From Symsagittifera roscoffensis (taxonomy: Eukaryota; Xenacoelomorpha; Acoela; Convolutidae): DNA of 64,000 nt. Positions within the stretch are counted from its first letter, which is position 1. Every line of letters starts with the position of its first letter. A model generated the notes under the pieces. It searched no databases, was not told the DNA's origin, and worked only from the letters and a program-made list of their open reading frames with translations. The DNA is taken from contig NC_087065.1 of the NCBI RefSeq assembly GCF_963678635.1, positions 17,621,623 to 17,685,622 of the forward strand. Reading direction: 5' to 3'. The position numbers and the translations under genes were made by a program. Positions 8,453 to 19,893 of the stretch are shown piece by piece.

Positions 8453-11400
8453 GCTACGAAAACAAATCTTATACACTGAGAGACAGAGAGAAAGAAAAAT
8501 AGAGTAAGAAAGATTTGACGTAAATAATATTATAAAATGTTCCTTTTCTGTTTGTTATCGAAATGTTGTTCTTCTTTTGTTTGTTCAAAACTATGTTTCA
8601 ATTCTAACTAAATTCTGCTGGTAACTTTTGAACATTCACCTGAGCACAAAGTCACGTACCACGAAACAAAAGTTACATAGAGATCATTCAAGCTAGTTGA
8701 AAAGTTTCCGCGATAGGTGAAAAATTCATCGTCCGAATAAATCAAGAATTTGAAGCAATGTGCTCATAATTTTTGTGGTTAAAAAAATTAAGTGTGCACC
8801 ATGAAACAACTTTGATGGAGAAAAATTGAAAAAATTAAAAATGATAAATTCGAATTGTTTTGCAAATTTTTAAAACAATCTCCTCATTTTTAACATAAGC
8901 CAACGTCTACAAAAAGCAAATTAGTGAATTAGAATTTAGGATAGTAACAATCAATTATAATCGATTATAGTTGCCTCAAAAAAAGATGGATTCAAAATCG
9001 GTTATAATCTATTATATTTCTCTTTTTTTATTATAGTTTGGCTTCAAAAAGAAAGATTTTAATCGGATATTAATTGATTCAAATTGATTTTTTTTTCTCG
9101 TTACTGGTGGTAAGACTGGTACTAAAGTCAAAGAATAATCAATTATGGATGCTTGAAACTGGATGAGAGTTCTTTCAAGTTTTTTGGGTTTGCTAGTATG
9201 AATAATTGATTCATTTGAGGACAGCATGAGATTTTAAAACCGCATTACGAGGCCAAACTGTGCACTTGATAGGCGCACAATTTGGTATGTGAGTACTCGC
9301 ATCCAAATAAAGGCTGAAAATCTTGGTATTGCATGTGAGGGGAATGTTTTGTATTTTTTGTCTATTTCACAACTAATTAAGGTATGTTGAAGAACAATAT
9401 GAAAAGTCAAGGATCTGATACAAGCTTTCTTCTGAAAAGATAGTGAATAAATGATATATATATAATATATATATATTTTTCTCTAATATATATATTTTTT
9501 GGACTTCACAAACTTTTATAAATATTCACTTTTTGTGAACTTTGACTAGCAATTTTCCATAAGCCAAAAATATTGAGTTCTTACGTTTTAATTTCTGCAA
9601 ATTTTTTGATTGAGCTCCTAACCGAACACAAAACAAAAACCTTGATTACTCAAACTTAGAGTAACCAAAGGTTTGAGCGTCTCCGTCTCGCATTAAAAGG
9701 GCATTGGAAACGGCCTAAAATGTCTTAACAAATAATATATGAAAGTATCAAACCTGACAATTTTCGCAAAAATTTTCAAAGATGATTATTGTTAAAAGTT
9801 GACTTTTTAAACTACCACACATTGATCAAAGCATACATAAACATGCCATACAATAAGAGGAGTTTTAAGCGTTTTAGAAAAAAGTTATCAAGCGAAAACG
9901 AAAAAATAATACAACCTTGTATCCAAGACTATGTTATACACACAAACGATAAATTTTTGAATGCAAAAATTTTTTCTTCGAAAAATGTTTGTTGGGGTAC
10001 AAAATTCAATTTGCGGTTGAAAAAATAACACAAAAAAACTTTTGGGGCAATTTATTTTGTTGTCGCCCTTAAAAAAATGCTACTAACACAATTTCCATAT
10101 ATGGGAATTGAATGATTAGCATTTTTTTACAAAGGGTTTTAGTTTTTATTTAATATACGACACACCAAATTTATATGCCAAAACAAGAAAAAAATATTTC
10201 CTCGAAAATTCGATTTTAGCAAAATTTATGAAAATTGTATGACTAGTATTTTATCATAGACAAAGTTTATGGAATTGTATAATCAGCATTTTTGGTCTAT
10301 GGAGGTCAACTCGGGCTGAGGGACTTGGGGTCTGTTTGCAAAGTGCTAATGATAAAAATGCCAGGCAGTGAACTATGTGATGAGCTAAATGAAGTGATTC
10401 TCGGGGTTGATTGACATCAGAATTTAGAGCACATCCCTGCAGCCATAAGTTATTGTCGTTGATTTAAGGCATTTTAGAGAAAGGCAAAAACAAATAACAA
10501 AGTGATCAAGGCGAGATGTAACTCAGAGACCGTTCACTTAGGCTTTTGGTTCAACTGGGGAGGGGAGATTCAAGAGTTTTAAGTTGCTCTGAGCGCAGAG
10601 GTTTGGCCTAGTGTAGTGCATTCTAGAAGCGCAATCACACTCAAAAGCGTGATTTAAGTAGGCGCTCAATTCTGTGAGGAGTATAGACACCTCAGCAGGT
10701 CAAAGTCGCCTATTGAATCTAGGCTGGCTTCTAAGTGCGAGGACAGGGGTTTCCTGCACCTGATTTTTTTTGAAAAGCATATAGTCACGTTAGTTTTATA
10801 GTTCAAATTTTTTCAATGTACTGAAATGTGTCACAATGGTGCGCATTTTCGATCATTCGTGCGCGAATCATTCAGAAACCTTCTTAGTGCTGCCTCGAGT
10901 GGACAGAAGGAAAGATAGAGGAGGTCTTAGTTGCATGGTGTTGGATGTTCAAGAATCGCTTTGCGAGAGGTTTCGTATATCATAAGGAAGGTGAAAAATC
11001 TACTGATTAAAACTGCAGTAGTGGAAGAAAATATTGCGATGCAATTGAGCATGATTGAGAAGGAGTTTTTGCTAGATGTGCCAGGAGCGCTTACTCTGCA
11101 GAAGGTCAACCTGACTCGCAAGTTTCCATGCCACTTTACTTGCCACGTTGTACCTGTGGAAGGAAGTTGAGAAAATCATATGGTAGTGTAGATTGTGCTG
11201 AATATCATTTAGCGTAGACAGTGTTGAATATCATCTGGGAGTGGAAAGATATTATTTCACTTGGTCAGCCGCATCCAGAAGGAATTGCTGTCGTCCTAGT
11301 AATTAGCTCCCTACTATCGTTCAAGGAGTGGAAAGCTGCCACGTGAAGGGAATCAATTAGGTCGGTTATGGCGAGCAAGTGGACTTAATCAAAACGACGG

Positions 11401-12320
11401 CAGATCTTGGAAGTTCCTTTGGATGCTGGGAAAGTCATGGCTGCGATACCAGATCAAGCCGTGGTTTAGAGTTAACTAAACTGTGTTGTGGTTCAAGGCT
11501 GTGGAGAACAACGTGTTTATGAACGGTTTGGCCGATGGTATGTTTCAAGTAAACGTATGTTCTAAAGCCTGTCAAAGTCCCCTTCTTGCTCCTTGTTTTC
11601 AAGTTAAAACAAATTGGAAGAGATTCGAAGACATTGGGAAGAACAAAACTGAAGATCGCCTGGACACTGCAACAGAAAATACCAAAAGGATTGTTGTAGT
11701 TAGTCTATACAGACCAAAAGACGACACAGCTTTGCGGCCTCACACCAAGTAGAAACTGGCTGAGCGAAATGATTGGTGGCAGAGTATGCGCCAATGAAAT
11801 CAAGCACGAAGGCTGTGTTGAAATCGGGTTGCGAGATGCATGAGGATGATGTATATTTTGGCTTTCCCACTGCTCCTCTTCCTGTTCCTTAATATCTTCC
11901 CCTCTTCACTTCGTATATTTTCTTGAAAAACATCTCAAGGCCCGATTCATACGATTACTTTTGATTTTAAACTGGCAGCGCATACCTACGGTTTCCTCCA
12001 AGTTTCGATGAAAATCAACTTAACGGCATTCCCCGGCATTCGACAACAACTCTTATTATTCCTGAATGCTTTTCAGTGTAGAGTCCTAATCTGACTTTAA
12101 AAAATGATGAAAACTAATAACAAAAAAACATATGCAAAATTATATACAAACCTGTTTACGAGTACCAGTCAGAAGCCAACGAGCGGGTGTGCATAGACGT
12201 ATGAGCGTGCGTGATTTCTTGTAGTGTCGCTTTTATGTAATGTTTTCAATTACTGATTTAAATTTTTGCTCTAAAAAAGAGCCAATTTTTCTAATTCAAC
12301 ATTGTTTTAATCCTACAAAT
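8453..12320. other. Stretch without a recognised gene
   Basis: AT-rich to about 10300, including a TA-repeat palindrome at about 9454-9496. From 10300 to 11900 the base composition is more balanced. Short frames of 60-90 codons occur there (10931-11170, 11483-11752), but I see no motif, codon bias or splice context that supports them. This part could be an old decayed coding repeat. Confidence 0.5.
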
Positions 12321-12730
12321 TGAGTTAGGACCGAGTTGGTTAACTCATAGAGTAATTTCGGATAGGGTACACCGTCTGCTCGTCACGCTATCTTATTTTC
12401 GGCCGGATAGATTCGTGCAACTTCTTAGTCTAATACCGATCCTAATCTTACTCTTATACTATCTAGTCTCAGGTTGTTTAACTAGTCTCTGCTAGGCTCA
12501 ATAGATCTAGGGTATACTGGTTTATTGCGGCTGCTGAAGTGCTCGGGAGAGTCCAACTAATTTCTAAGTTAAATTCAAATCTCTCTGGTGCTGAAATTAC
12601 AAGTAACTTCAGCACTTACAAATAAGTGGGTTGTTAGTTAGATGGATCATGATTGGTTAATATTAAATACTTTACATTGGTAAAATATCTAATTTATCCA
12701 ATCATAAAATGTAGTTTAGATCAGGTTCCA
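12321..12730 (-). repeat. 3' LTR of the 18.9-kb element
   Basis: 410 bp, same sequence as the 5' LTR. On the minus strand it is preceded by a short purine-rich stretch, GGATGGG, at the position expected for the polypurine tract (about 12731-12737). Confidence 0.95.
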
Positions 12731-14343
12731 CCCATCCGGGTTTTACAGAGTTTTTTAGAATAGTTCTTCTGCAATTCGAAGGATGGATGATGGACGTTGG
12801 TGTTTGGCGAACATCTTATTTCTTCTGTTTCCTTTTTGTTAAAGAAGTTCCAGGAAGCTGGAGTTAGAGACATAAGACGTTGTGTCTTTTAGTGACAACG
12901 ACTAAGTCTTTGCAACAAACTCAAATCTGATTTCAGAATGGTTGGCTATGTCAGGTTTTTCTGTTCTGCGTGGAGAACTTCTTTTGTGTCTGATCTAGTT
13001 TGGGAATGGCGTGGAGATTGTGCGTGAAGGGGATGCCTGGTTACTCGGATCTGTACGTATACTTGAACATCGAGGTGGTCATTGGTCTAGTTCAATGAAG
13101 TCCTTTTCTGCGAAGTCAAGTCGTACTCTAAATCCTTTGAGTTGTGATTGTGAGTGGCATATCGATTGTGGTTGGCCATTCTCTCTCGAGCGTAGTGGGG
13201 TCGTTTTGTCTTTAGATGTTCGTCCTTGGTGTTGTATTCTGATCTATGTATTGCATAATGTAATTTACATTTTATAAAACATTTATTAGTTTAATATTTT
13301 TTTATTATGATTTTAGTTAGTTGTTTTCACAAAAGCTTTTTGTTTTAGTTCGGTTATTTTGAAGAGTTACTCACACTTGAGTAGCTCTTATTAAAAATAG
13401 AGGTGTGGTCACAAAGCGTGGATGTAGCACGGTGGGTTAGGCCGGCTATAGAGCATGCTCAGGACGTCCTTCCTGGTGGGTTAGGCCAGGAGTGGGAGTA
13501 TGATTTCATGCGGTTTTTGTGAGGGGTCCTGTTATGTGACAACGTTTTATGTTGGGTTTGTTGTGGTTTTTCTTATGTTTTGTTGGTTGTGTCCTTTTTT
13601 CAAAAATCAAATTGTTTGTGGTATGGGTTTGTCTTTCGACTTTTTTGTGTTTTATTATTTCTTTCTTAGACTTTATAATAGTCTTCAAAAGAATAAATTA
13701 TCCAGTTTTAAACTGGGTTAATCCGGTTTGGGTACCGTTGGTTTCCTTTTCTTAGTCATGCTGTTATTCTATGATTTGTGGTATTTAGTAAGCTGCGTTG
13801 GTTAGTTTTGTTTAGTATATGATTCCTTTCCAACCGGGTTAAAGGAAAGTTTGAAACATGTTATTATATGTTAGAGTTGTTGAGTGTGAAAACTTGAAAC
13901 TGAAATTCATTATTTTAAACAATTCTTCGTGGGCGAGCTGTGCGAGTGTGGATAGAATTTCTGTGCGAATGAATGAAAATATCAAAAGGTTAGTACTGCA
14001 ATTGCATTTTATTAATTTACTGCATAGAATTTGGAAATTTACTGCTAGTTATGGGGGAATTTTAATATACAAATTTTCATTATAATTAGATTTACTGCTT
14101 GTGGGGAAAATTTTAGAAATTAATTTACTGCATTGGTATTAAATTTATAAATTTATAAGTGTAAGAGATTAATAGAATTTTTGAAATCTGTTTGATGAAA
14201 TTTGCGATTTTTATTTGTCTTTTGTGGTTTTTGTAGGTGATCGTCGGATGAAGGCTAAAAATCTAAAGAAAACATGAATAAAGTATGGTGAGTTTTTAAT
14301 ATTTCAATTAGTTAGTTATATTCATTTAATTCATACTTACCTG
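12731..14343 (-). other. 3' untranslated region of the 18.9-kb element
   Basis: 1.6 kb between the last ORF and the 3' LTR. No supported gene; open frames on the plus strand here are antisense. Two direct copies of GTGGGTTAGGCC (about 13431 and 13478) flank a GC-richer patch that may form RNA structure, for example an export element. Confidence 0.5.
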
Positions 14344-15354
14344 TTAGTCGTCGGGGAAAAAACCGTGGGGGAAGATGTCGTGAATTAGTTCTGAAGTTGT
14401 TAGTAGTTTAGCTAAGATGCGGATGATATTTTTAGTCTGAAGCAGTGGCCAAAGCAATTGAAGTGCCTTAATAGTGGTTAGTTCTTCAGTGCCAACTGCA
14501 AACTCATAAGGTGTGTTTTGGATTAGATTATATAATTTGTGATTGAATTTAGTTTTGTGGATGAATTCTAAAATTGGGATTTCTATAGGTTGTACAAACT
14601 CGTGCGGGATAAGGAAGGGTCGGGATTCTTCGGCGTTGAAGGTCTTGGTGATGGGACAGAAGATGTACATTTGGGTTATGGGGTCATAATTACGAAGAAT
14701 ACCATGGAGGTTAGTGTCTTTAATACAATATGTGAAGTTTAGGAAAAATGGTGAAGTGTATTTGGAATTAATGAATTGAAAACGATGGTGTGGTTGTCTA
14801 GAGGGTGTGTGTAGGTCAAAGTGATTTTGGATGAAGCGATAATAACTATATGTGTGGGTTTGTTTAGTGCGCAACATAATATCGTGTGAGCAGTGTAAAT
14901 CTCTTTCGTGTGGTGCAAGGAAATGAAAGGTTAGTGAAAATATTTGGAAGCGTTCTTTGAAACTTTCGTATGCTTGTGTGTCTGTTAGTGCTTCTGAAAT
15001 AATGTGATCAAACTTTCGGTCGAAGATGTTTAGTGTAAATATATATGGTGTCTTGATGAAAAATTTCTCAGTAATTTGTGGATTAGCGAAGCGATCGTCG
15101 TCTAAGAATTGATCTTGGTTAGCTCTGATGATGTTGTGATCATAGTATTCGAGTGTATATTCGTTAGCTCTAGGTGCAGTGTGTGTTTTTAGTGATTTTT
15201 TATATCCAACGTAAGTAAATTGTCTAGCGGTTAGTGGTGTAGTGAGTCGATATAGCATGTCCGTATTTCGCTCTATATCGATGTGAGTGTTAGATAAAGG
15301 TAAGCAAAGAGGGTTAGTAAAATGATAATATGAGGTCCAAGAGAGAGTGGGCAT
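14344..15354 (-). CDS. Accessory ORF D, 336 residues, unknown
   Basis: Counted from its first ATG; the open frame extends further upstream without another ATG. It looks like a folded protein: mixed hydrophobic and charged residues, many aromatics and His (FHFLAPHERDLHCSHDIMLR, RNYDPITQMYIFCPITKTF), and a helical C-terminus (ALQLLWPLLQTKNIIRILAK). No signal peptide, membrane helix or catalytic motif was recognised. The position downstream of env matches the accessory genes of complex retroviruses, but no homologue comes to mind. Confidence 0.6.
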   Translation of the reverse strand: MPTLSWTSYYHFTNPLCLPLSNTHIDIERNTDMLYRLTTPLTARQFTYVGYKKSLKTHTAPRANEYTLEYYDHNIIRANQDQFLDDDRFANPQITEKFFIKTPYIFTLNIFDRKFDHIISEALTDTQAYESFKERFQIFSLTFHFLAPHERDLHCSHDIMLRTKQTHTYSYYRFIQNHFDLHTPSRQPHHRFQFINSKYTSPFFLNFTYCIKDTNLHGILRNYDPITQMYIFCPITKTFNAEESRPFLIPHEFVQPIEIPILEFIHKTKFNHKLYNLIQNTPYEFAVGTEELTTIKALQLLWPLLQTKNIIRILAKLLTTSELIHDIFPHGFFPDD

Positions 15355-15603
15355 TAAAACGTATTCATCGACAAAGTTGCGTGTTTCGTTAGTGTCGTGG
15401 GGGGTGTTTAAGGTGTATTGTGGGAATGAGGGTAAGGTGATGGCTAAAAATTCTTTTGTGTTAGTATGCTTGGGGTGGTTGATAAATTCACGGGCTGTTC
15501 CTGGTTTTGCTGGGAAAGGATGGTTGGGGAACTTTCTTTTAAAAGTGCGGTAAGCTCTATTAGTGTTGAGTGAAGATTCAGTTGATGTGGATGATAGTGC
15601 TAA

Positions 15604-16149
15604 TTATTCAGTATAATTTGAAGAGGGTGTAGGGGTAGGTGGGTTGGATGAATTTATTGTGGAGGAGATTTGGTTTATGGTTGGGGTATTAAGGTGGTAG
15701 GGTTGTTGTTGAAGGGTAATAAAATTATCTAGCTCTGGGGAGATTCGGGGGGTGTCTGGAGAATGAGATGATTGGTCAGAATGGTATGAGGAGTAGGTTG
15801 GAGTAACTTGGGAAGCATAAGAGGGTGTGGGAGTGATGGGGTCAGGGTTATTGGATAATATGGGTTGAAAAGGGGGTTGAGAAAAATTAGAAGAGTTATG
15901 AAAATTATTGGATGGGGATGGTTCTGAGTCGGCAAATTCATCGGGGGTTTCAATATTCGGGTTATTGAGTTGTGAGATGGAATATAAAACTGAGATGTGT
16001 GAATTAGTGTCGGAATTCATGCCTGATGTTACATTACTAGGTGAAAAATCGGGTGGCGGAAAAGCAAAAAGTGGTATTATTGGGATTGGAGAGGTAAGAT
16101 TGGTTGGGTGGGAATTTGATCGGTGTAGTGATCCAAGTTGGCGGCTCAT
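15604..16149 (-). CDS. Accessory ORF C, Ser/Pro/Asn-rich
   Basis: 181 residues, starting in the ATGA that ends env. Almost all low complexity (SEPSPSNNFHNSSNFSQPPF, SSYHSDQSSHSPDTPR), so intrinsically disordered. No family. Coupled translation after env is suggested by the overlap. Confidence 0.55.
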   Translation of the reverse strand: MSRQLGSLHRSNSHPTNLTSPIPIIPLFAFPPPDFSPSNVTSGMNSDTNSHISVLYSISQLNNPNIETPDEFADSEPSPSNNFHNSSNFSQPPFQPILSNNPDPITPTPSYASQVTPTYSSYHSDQSSHSPDTPRISPELDNFITLQQQPYHLNTPTINQISSTINSSNPPTPTPSSNYTE

Positions 16150-18764
16150 CGTGGGCTAAAAAAATGATTATTTTGAGACTGAAAAGCGGTGGTATGGGGT
16201 TGTTCAATAATTTGTTCATAAGTATTATCATCTTGTGACTGGTGTGTCATTATATGTTGGATGGGACTTTGTGATGTGGTGAGTCGAAAATTTGGATTAT
16301 GTGTGATGGCTAAATTTCGAAAATTTCGTGGGACTAGGGATAGTGGATGGTTATTTGGTAGGGGTGGTAATTGTGGTGCCGTTGGCGTTATGTCTACATT
16401 GTTATGTTCTTCGTCGTATGTATTTTGTCGTGTTGCTATTTTTGTGTTATATTCCTTTATTTGTGCGTCTAAAAGAATTTTGTTTATAGATGTAGAAAAG
16501 ATTCCAAAAAATCCTGCAAAGAGTATGCGTGCTACGCTTGCTTGTCTGTTTACTTGTGTGTGTATAGCACATGTGTTGTAGATTCCTTTTAAAAGTGAGA
16601 AAAGAAATCCAATAAAGTTAAACATTGCGTATAAAATAGTCAATTTTTCTAAGATGTAGTAGGGCCATCCTAGAAAATCGAGGATCTCATTTTTGAGTGT
16701 AACAAAGCTAAAAATGTTAATTGGTGATATATCTTGGGGACGGTATTTTTCACCGTTTAGATATATATAATCTTTAATGTCTTTAAAATATCCGCTATAG
16801 TCTTGCGTGTAGATATCGGCAAATCCTGCGGTTTCTGCAAGTTTGCGTAAATTTTGGTCTATTGATTGTCTTTGTATAGTGTCCATTTGTGTTAATAATT
16901 CTTGGAATTGTTGTGTTCTAATGTGATGTTGAATATCTGATTTTGAATAGATTCCTATTGATTGTAAGTCTATATTTGGGTTTCGAGCAATAGCGCGAAT
17001 GCTTTCTGGTGAAAATTTTTTGAGTGATTGCATTAATGTGGGATATGGAGTGAGAAGATAATATTTATTTTCATCAGGGTTTAGTTGTACTACATTGTGG
17101 CTGTTTTCTGATCCACATGGGACTGCGGTATCCCAGAAATAGGTTCTTCGTGAAAGTGTATCCACGAAATGTACTTTATTCTTATAAAAGATAGGGATTC
17201 TTTTATAACATCGTTTATCTTCAAAAACGTATAGTGGTGATACTTTTTTAGTACAAGTATAAAACCATAAGATGTTTCCTTCATAGTCTAAAAAATTTGA
17301 TCTATTTGCAGATAATAAGTATCCTGCATAGGGTATTTTTAATACTGCTAGTGCAAGTGATTGTAATATTTGTGTTCGTTCTAATTCGCATAGGTGGTGT
17401 AGTGTTTCTAATTCGGAGAGTGACATTTCTTGAAAAATTCGGCTAATTGTATAATCTAGTTTCATATCTAAATGAATATCATAGTGGATATTACCGAAAT
17501 ATGTAGTATTCATTAGTGATAATTCTTGTAAGCGTGTGCTTCTGGTGTCATGGGGTTTTAGATGTCCACCAGGTTGTCCGTTGCTTTTTTCAAAATTAAC
17601 TGGTATATAGGATGTTCCTTCGTTTAGAGGATGACCTGTGGCATATGGGTCGATTTTTACTTTTCCAGTGGTCATGTCGAATCCTTTTTCGTATTCAACT
17701 AATATTTCAGAGTATTGTGTTCTGTGAAGTGGATTCCTGTATTTACATGCAAGTTCTGTTTCTTGATATATTTGAAAACGTGTCAATTTATTTTCTATAT
17801 TGTCTATGTTTCTAAAATTAGAACTTAGTTTTCGTGATGGATGGACTTGTTCATATGGAATTGATTGTATAAAATATTTTTCGTGAAATTTTATCATACG
17901 AGCGTGTATTTTTGCTACTTGAAATGTTGTACATGTATCTTCGGGGAACCAAACAATTGTTGCTTGCGTTCTCGTTGTAGGGTCGCAATAACCTTGATCA
18001 TTTTTACAAGGTAATCGGATTCCTTGATAGATCATTGTATTATCTGATAAATCTCGTGTTAGTTGTATTTTTTCGAGTTGTATTTTCCAATCGAAAAACA
18101 TTATTTCTTGGTATCCTTTATTTTTTGTGTCTGCTTTGCAGTTTGATGGGTCATTTATACCAATGTGTGGTATCCAATGTTTATCGTGTAGGTCATAGGT
18201 TAATCGTCCGTGTGCGCCGTTATACGGGTATTTTTCGTCTAGTTTTATATGTCCTTGGTGTCTTTCAAGTTGTGATTGATGTACAGAGTCTGGAAAAACT
18301 TGAAAATTAACTAACTTTCTTTGGGAGTTTTTATTTTGTGTGATGTTTAGTCTAAGTAATTCATTTTTACAATCGTCGGGATTGAGATGTAAAAGACGTT
18401 CTATATTACTTTGATAGAATGATTCATGGTCAAGTCGGTTTTTGTTTCCGTTCGAGACTTGTGAACAATGTACTTTCTTTTCGGAAAATGTTGCTGTGAA
18501 TTTATAACCTGTAACTGTTGTTGCTCGGGCTTTTGAATAGAGTGTTGCTATTACATCTGTGGTTTCTATAGCTTGTGGTTCTGTTTCACATTGTGATACT
18601 TGATTTATTGCATATTTATGTAGTGTTTTTTGTTCATTTTCTTCACAATCGTAATGTGTTACTAATAAATCTTGTGGTCCTGTACGAGGGGAAGGGTTTA
18701 TGTTTTGATTTGAGATTACTAGAAAAAGGAGTTGGAGAAAAATTAATAATTTTAGAATATACAT
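16146..18764 (-). CDS. env: Envelope glycoprotein, chuvirus-type
   Basis: 872 residues from an ATG followed by a clear signal peptide (ILKLLIFLQLLFLVISN). The Cys-rich glycosylated ectodomain has HYDCEENEQ, VSQCETEP, CELERTQIL, AGYLLSANRSNF and HFVDTLSRRT, which align with the envelope at 3162-5471. Two hydrophobic segments lie near residues 690-720 and 735-755. A cytoplasmic tail of about 100 residues contains a YEQI-type sorting motif. The start overlaps the methionine-free ORF, and its stop overlaps the next start (ATGA). In this family env is usually made from a spliced mRNA. The reading looks whole. Its presence makes the element retrovirus-like, with at least the parts for cell-to-cell spread. 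Confidence 0.85.
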   Translation of the reverse strand: MYILKLLIFLQLLFLVISNQNINPSPRTGPQDLLVTHYDCEENEQKTLHKYAINQVSQCETEPQAIETTDVIATLYSKARATTVTGYKFTATFSEKKVHCSQVSNGNKNRLDHESFYQSNIERLLHLNPDDCKNELLRLNITQNKNSQRKLVNFQVFPDSVHQSQLERHQGHIKLDEKYPYNGAHGRLTYDLHDKHWIPHIGINDPSNCKADTKNKGYQEIMFFDWKIQLEKIQLTRDLSDNTMIYQGIRLPCKNDQGYCDPTTRTQATIVWFPEDTCTTFQVAKIHARMIKFHEKYFIQSIPYEQVHPSRKLSSNFRNIDNIENKLTRFQIYQETELACKYRNPLHRTQYSEILVEYEKGFDMTTGKVKIDPYATGHPLNEGTSYIPVNFEKSNGQPGGHLKPHDTRSTRLQELSLMNTTYFGNIHYDIHLDMKLDYTISRIFQEMSLSELETLHHLCELERTQILQSLALAVLKIPYAGYLLSANRSNFLDYEGNILWFYTCTKKVSPLYVFEDKRCYKRIPIFYKNKVHFVDTLSRRTYFWDTAVPCGSENSHNVVQLNPDENKYYLLTPYPTLMQSLKKFSPESIRAIARNPNIDLQSIGIYSKSDIQHHIRTQQFQELLTQMDTIQRQSIDQNLRKLAETAGFADIYTQDYSGYFKDIKDYIYLNGEKYRPQDISPINIFSFVTLKNEILDFLGWPYYILEKLTILYAMFNFIGFLFSLLKGIYNTCAIHTQVNRQASVARILFAGFFGIFSTSINKILLDAQIKEYNTKIATRQNTYDEEHNNVDITPTAPQLPPLPNNHPLSLVPRNFRNLAITHNPNFRLTTSQSPIQHIMTHQSQDDNTYEQIIEQPHTTAFQSQNNHFFSPR

Positions 18765-19888
18765 GTGTATGATAATCCTGAGTATGGATTATAAAATGTA
18801 ATGTAGCCAATTGTGTTTTTGGTATATCTGTCGTATTTGTATATTACTTCAGTAGTTATAAACGGTGGTGGTAGTGATTGAGCTGTTATGTTAGGTGGAT
18901 TTAATGGGTAGGGATGTTGGGTAATATTATTTAACTTAACTGTTATTTCAAACTTTAATTGTAAACTGTTTTGTTGGAGTATTTGAATATTGTGATCACG
19001 GATATCGTTGTGAATATCTTGGCGATATTGTAATCTATTAAGTGCCCAGTTATGAAGGCGGTTACTTTCTTGATGTTTTCCAAATAGTGGTGGAGGTGCT
19101 GTAAATGTATTCCAATCTAGTCTTAAAGGAATATTTATTGATGATTGTTCTCGATATCTGGCGTCGAGATTATTTGGAAAATTTAAGTTAAAGGGTGGTG
19201 GTGAAAACTGGCTTATTGATGGTGTTGATGGTAGTGATAATGTTTCTGGTAGTGATGAGGATGTTGTTGTATCCGTAGAAATATCTATGGGGTCATTGAC
19301 TAAATTTGGTTCACCTTGTGTAAATGAATGTGTAGTCCAATATGGAAATCGTGATGTTTGGTTTGTGGGGTTGAAAGGATTTTCACGTATTTGCTCAGAT
19401 GTTGGTGTTGAACCTAAGTAATCTGATGGTAGGCTTGAGGTGCTACGTTGTGAAAGAAGCGTAGGGGTTTCTGGTAATATACCAATGGGGTTTTCTGGAG
19501 TGTTTTGTGATGGGGATTGAGGTATATCAAAATGAACTCGGGGAGTTTGAAAATTTCTGTTTCGTCGAGGATGTATAATTTGTCTATTTATTTCGACTGT
19601 ATTTTGGTTTTGACTAGGATTTCTTATTCTACTTAGTTCTTGTGGTAGTGTTGGGTATAGGTTATATGTTGGTTCGCTTAGAGGTGCTTGTCGTTGAACT
19701 GGTTCTAGTGGTTCTGATAAACGAGCATGTCGTTCTTCAAAAGTGTATGGATTGTCTTGAAAAGAAATTCGTGTAGATGTTTGAGGATTTTGAGTAGTTG
19801 AAGGTGGTGTTTGGTTATCTTGGGATGATGTCGGTGAAGACTGGTTCTGTGACTGTTGGGTAGCAATTTTTGATGGATTTTTGAATTG
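18752..19888 (-). CDS. 378-codon open frame without any methionine codon
   Basis: I read this frame codon by codon from 19888 to the stop at 18752. It has no stop and no ATG. The first two thirds are rich in Pro, Ser, Thr, Gln and Asn (SQNQSSPTSSQDNQTPPSTT). A more ordered end has NWALNRLQYRQDIHND and PPPFITTEVIYKYDRY. Its end overlaps the env start, which lies in the ACATGT near 18764. A chance frame this long is very unlikely in AT-rich DNA. It must be reached by splicing, recoding or a non-AUG start. Together with the env overlap, this suggests a spliced or coupled product. Unknown function. Confidence 0.7.
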   Translation of the reverse strand, partial: QFKNPSKIATQQSQNQSSPTSSQDNQTPPSTTQNPQTSTRISFQDNPYTFEERHARLSEPLEPVQRQAPLSEPTYNLYPTLPQELSRIRNPSQNQNTVEINRQIIHPRRNRNFQTPRVHFDIPQSPSQNTPENPIGILPETPTLLSQRSTSSLPSDYLGSTPTSEQIRENPFNPTNQTSRFPYWTTHSFTQGEPNLVNDPIDISTDTTTSSSLPETLSLPSTPSISQFSPPPFNLNFPNNLDARYREQSSINIPLRLDWNTFTAPPPLFGKHQESNRLHNWALNRLQYRQDIHNDIRDHNIQILQQNSLQLKFEITVKLNNITQHPYPLNPPNITAQSLPPPFITTEVIYKYDRYTKNTIGYITFYNPYSGLSYTCIF

Positions 19889-19893
19889 TTACT

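Noticed and set aside
9454-9496. TA-repeat palindrome as a possible origin or promoter
   Set aside because: A simple dinucleotide repeat; no further signal around it.
10931-11752. Two frames of 79 and 89 codons in balanced-composition DNA
   Set aside because: No recognisable domain, start context or splice partners; not strong enough to call a gene.
13011-14085. Plus-strand ORFs near the 3' LTR
   Set aside because: Antisense to the element's untranslated end; no motif, no promoter, hydrophobic bias from T-rich sequence.
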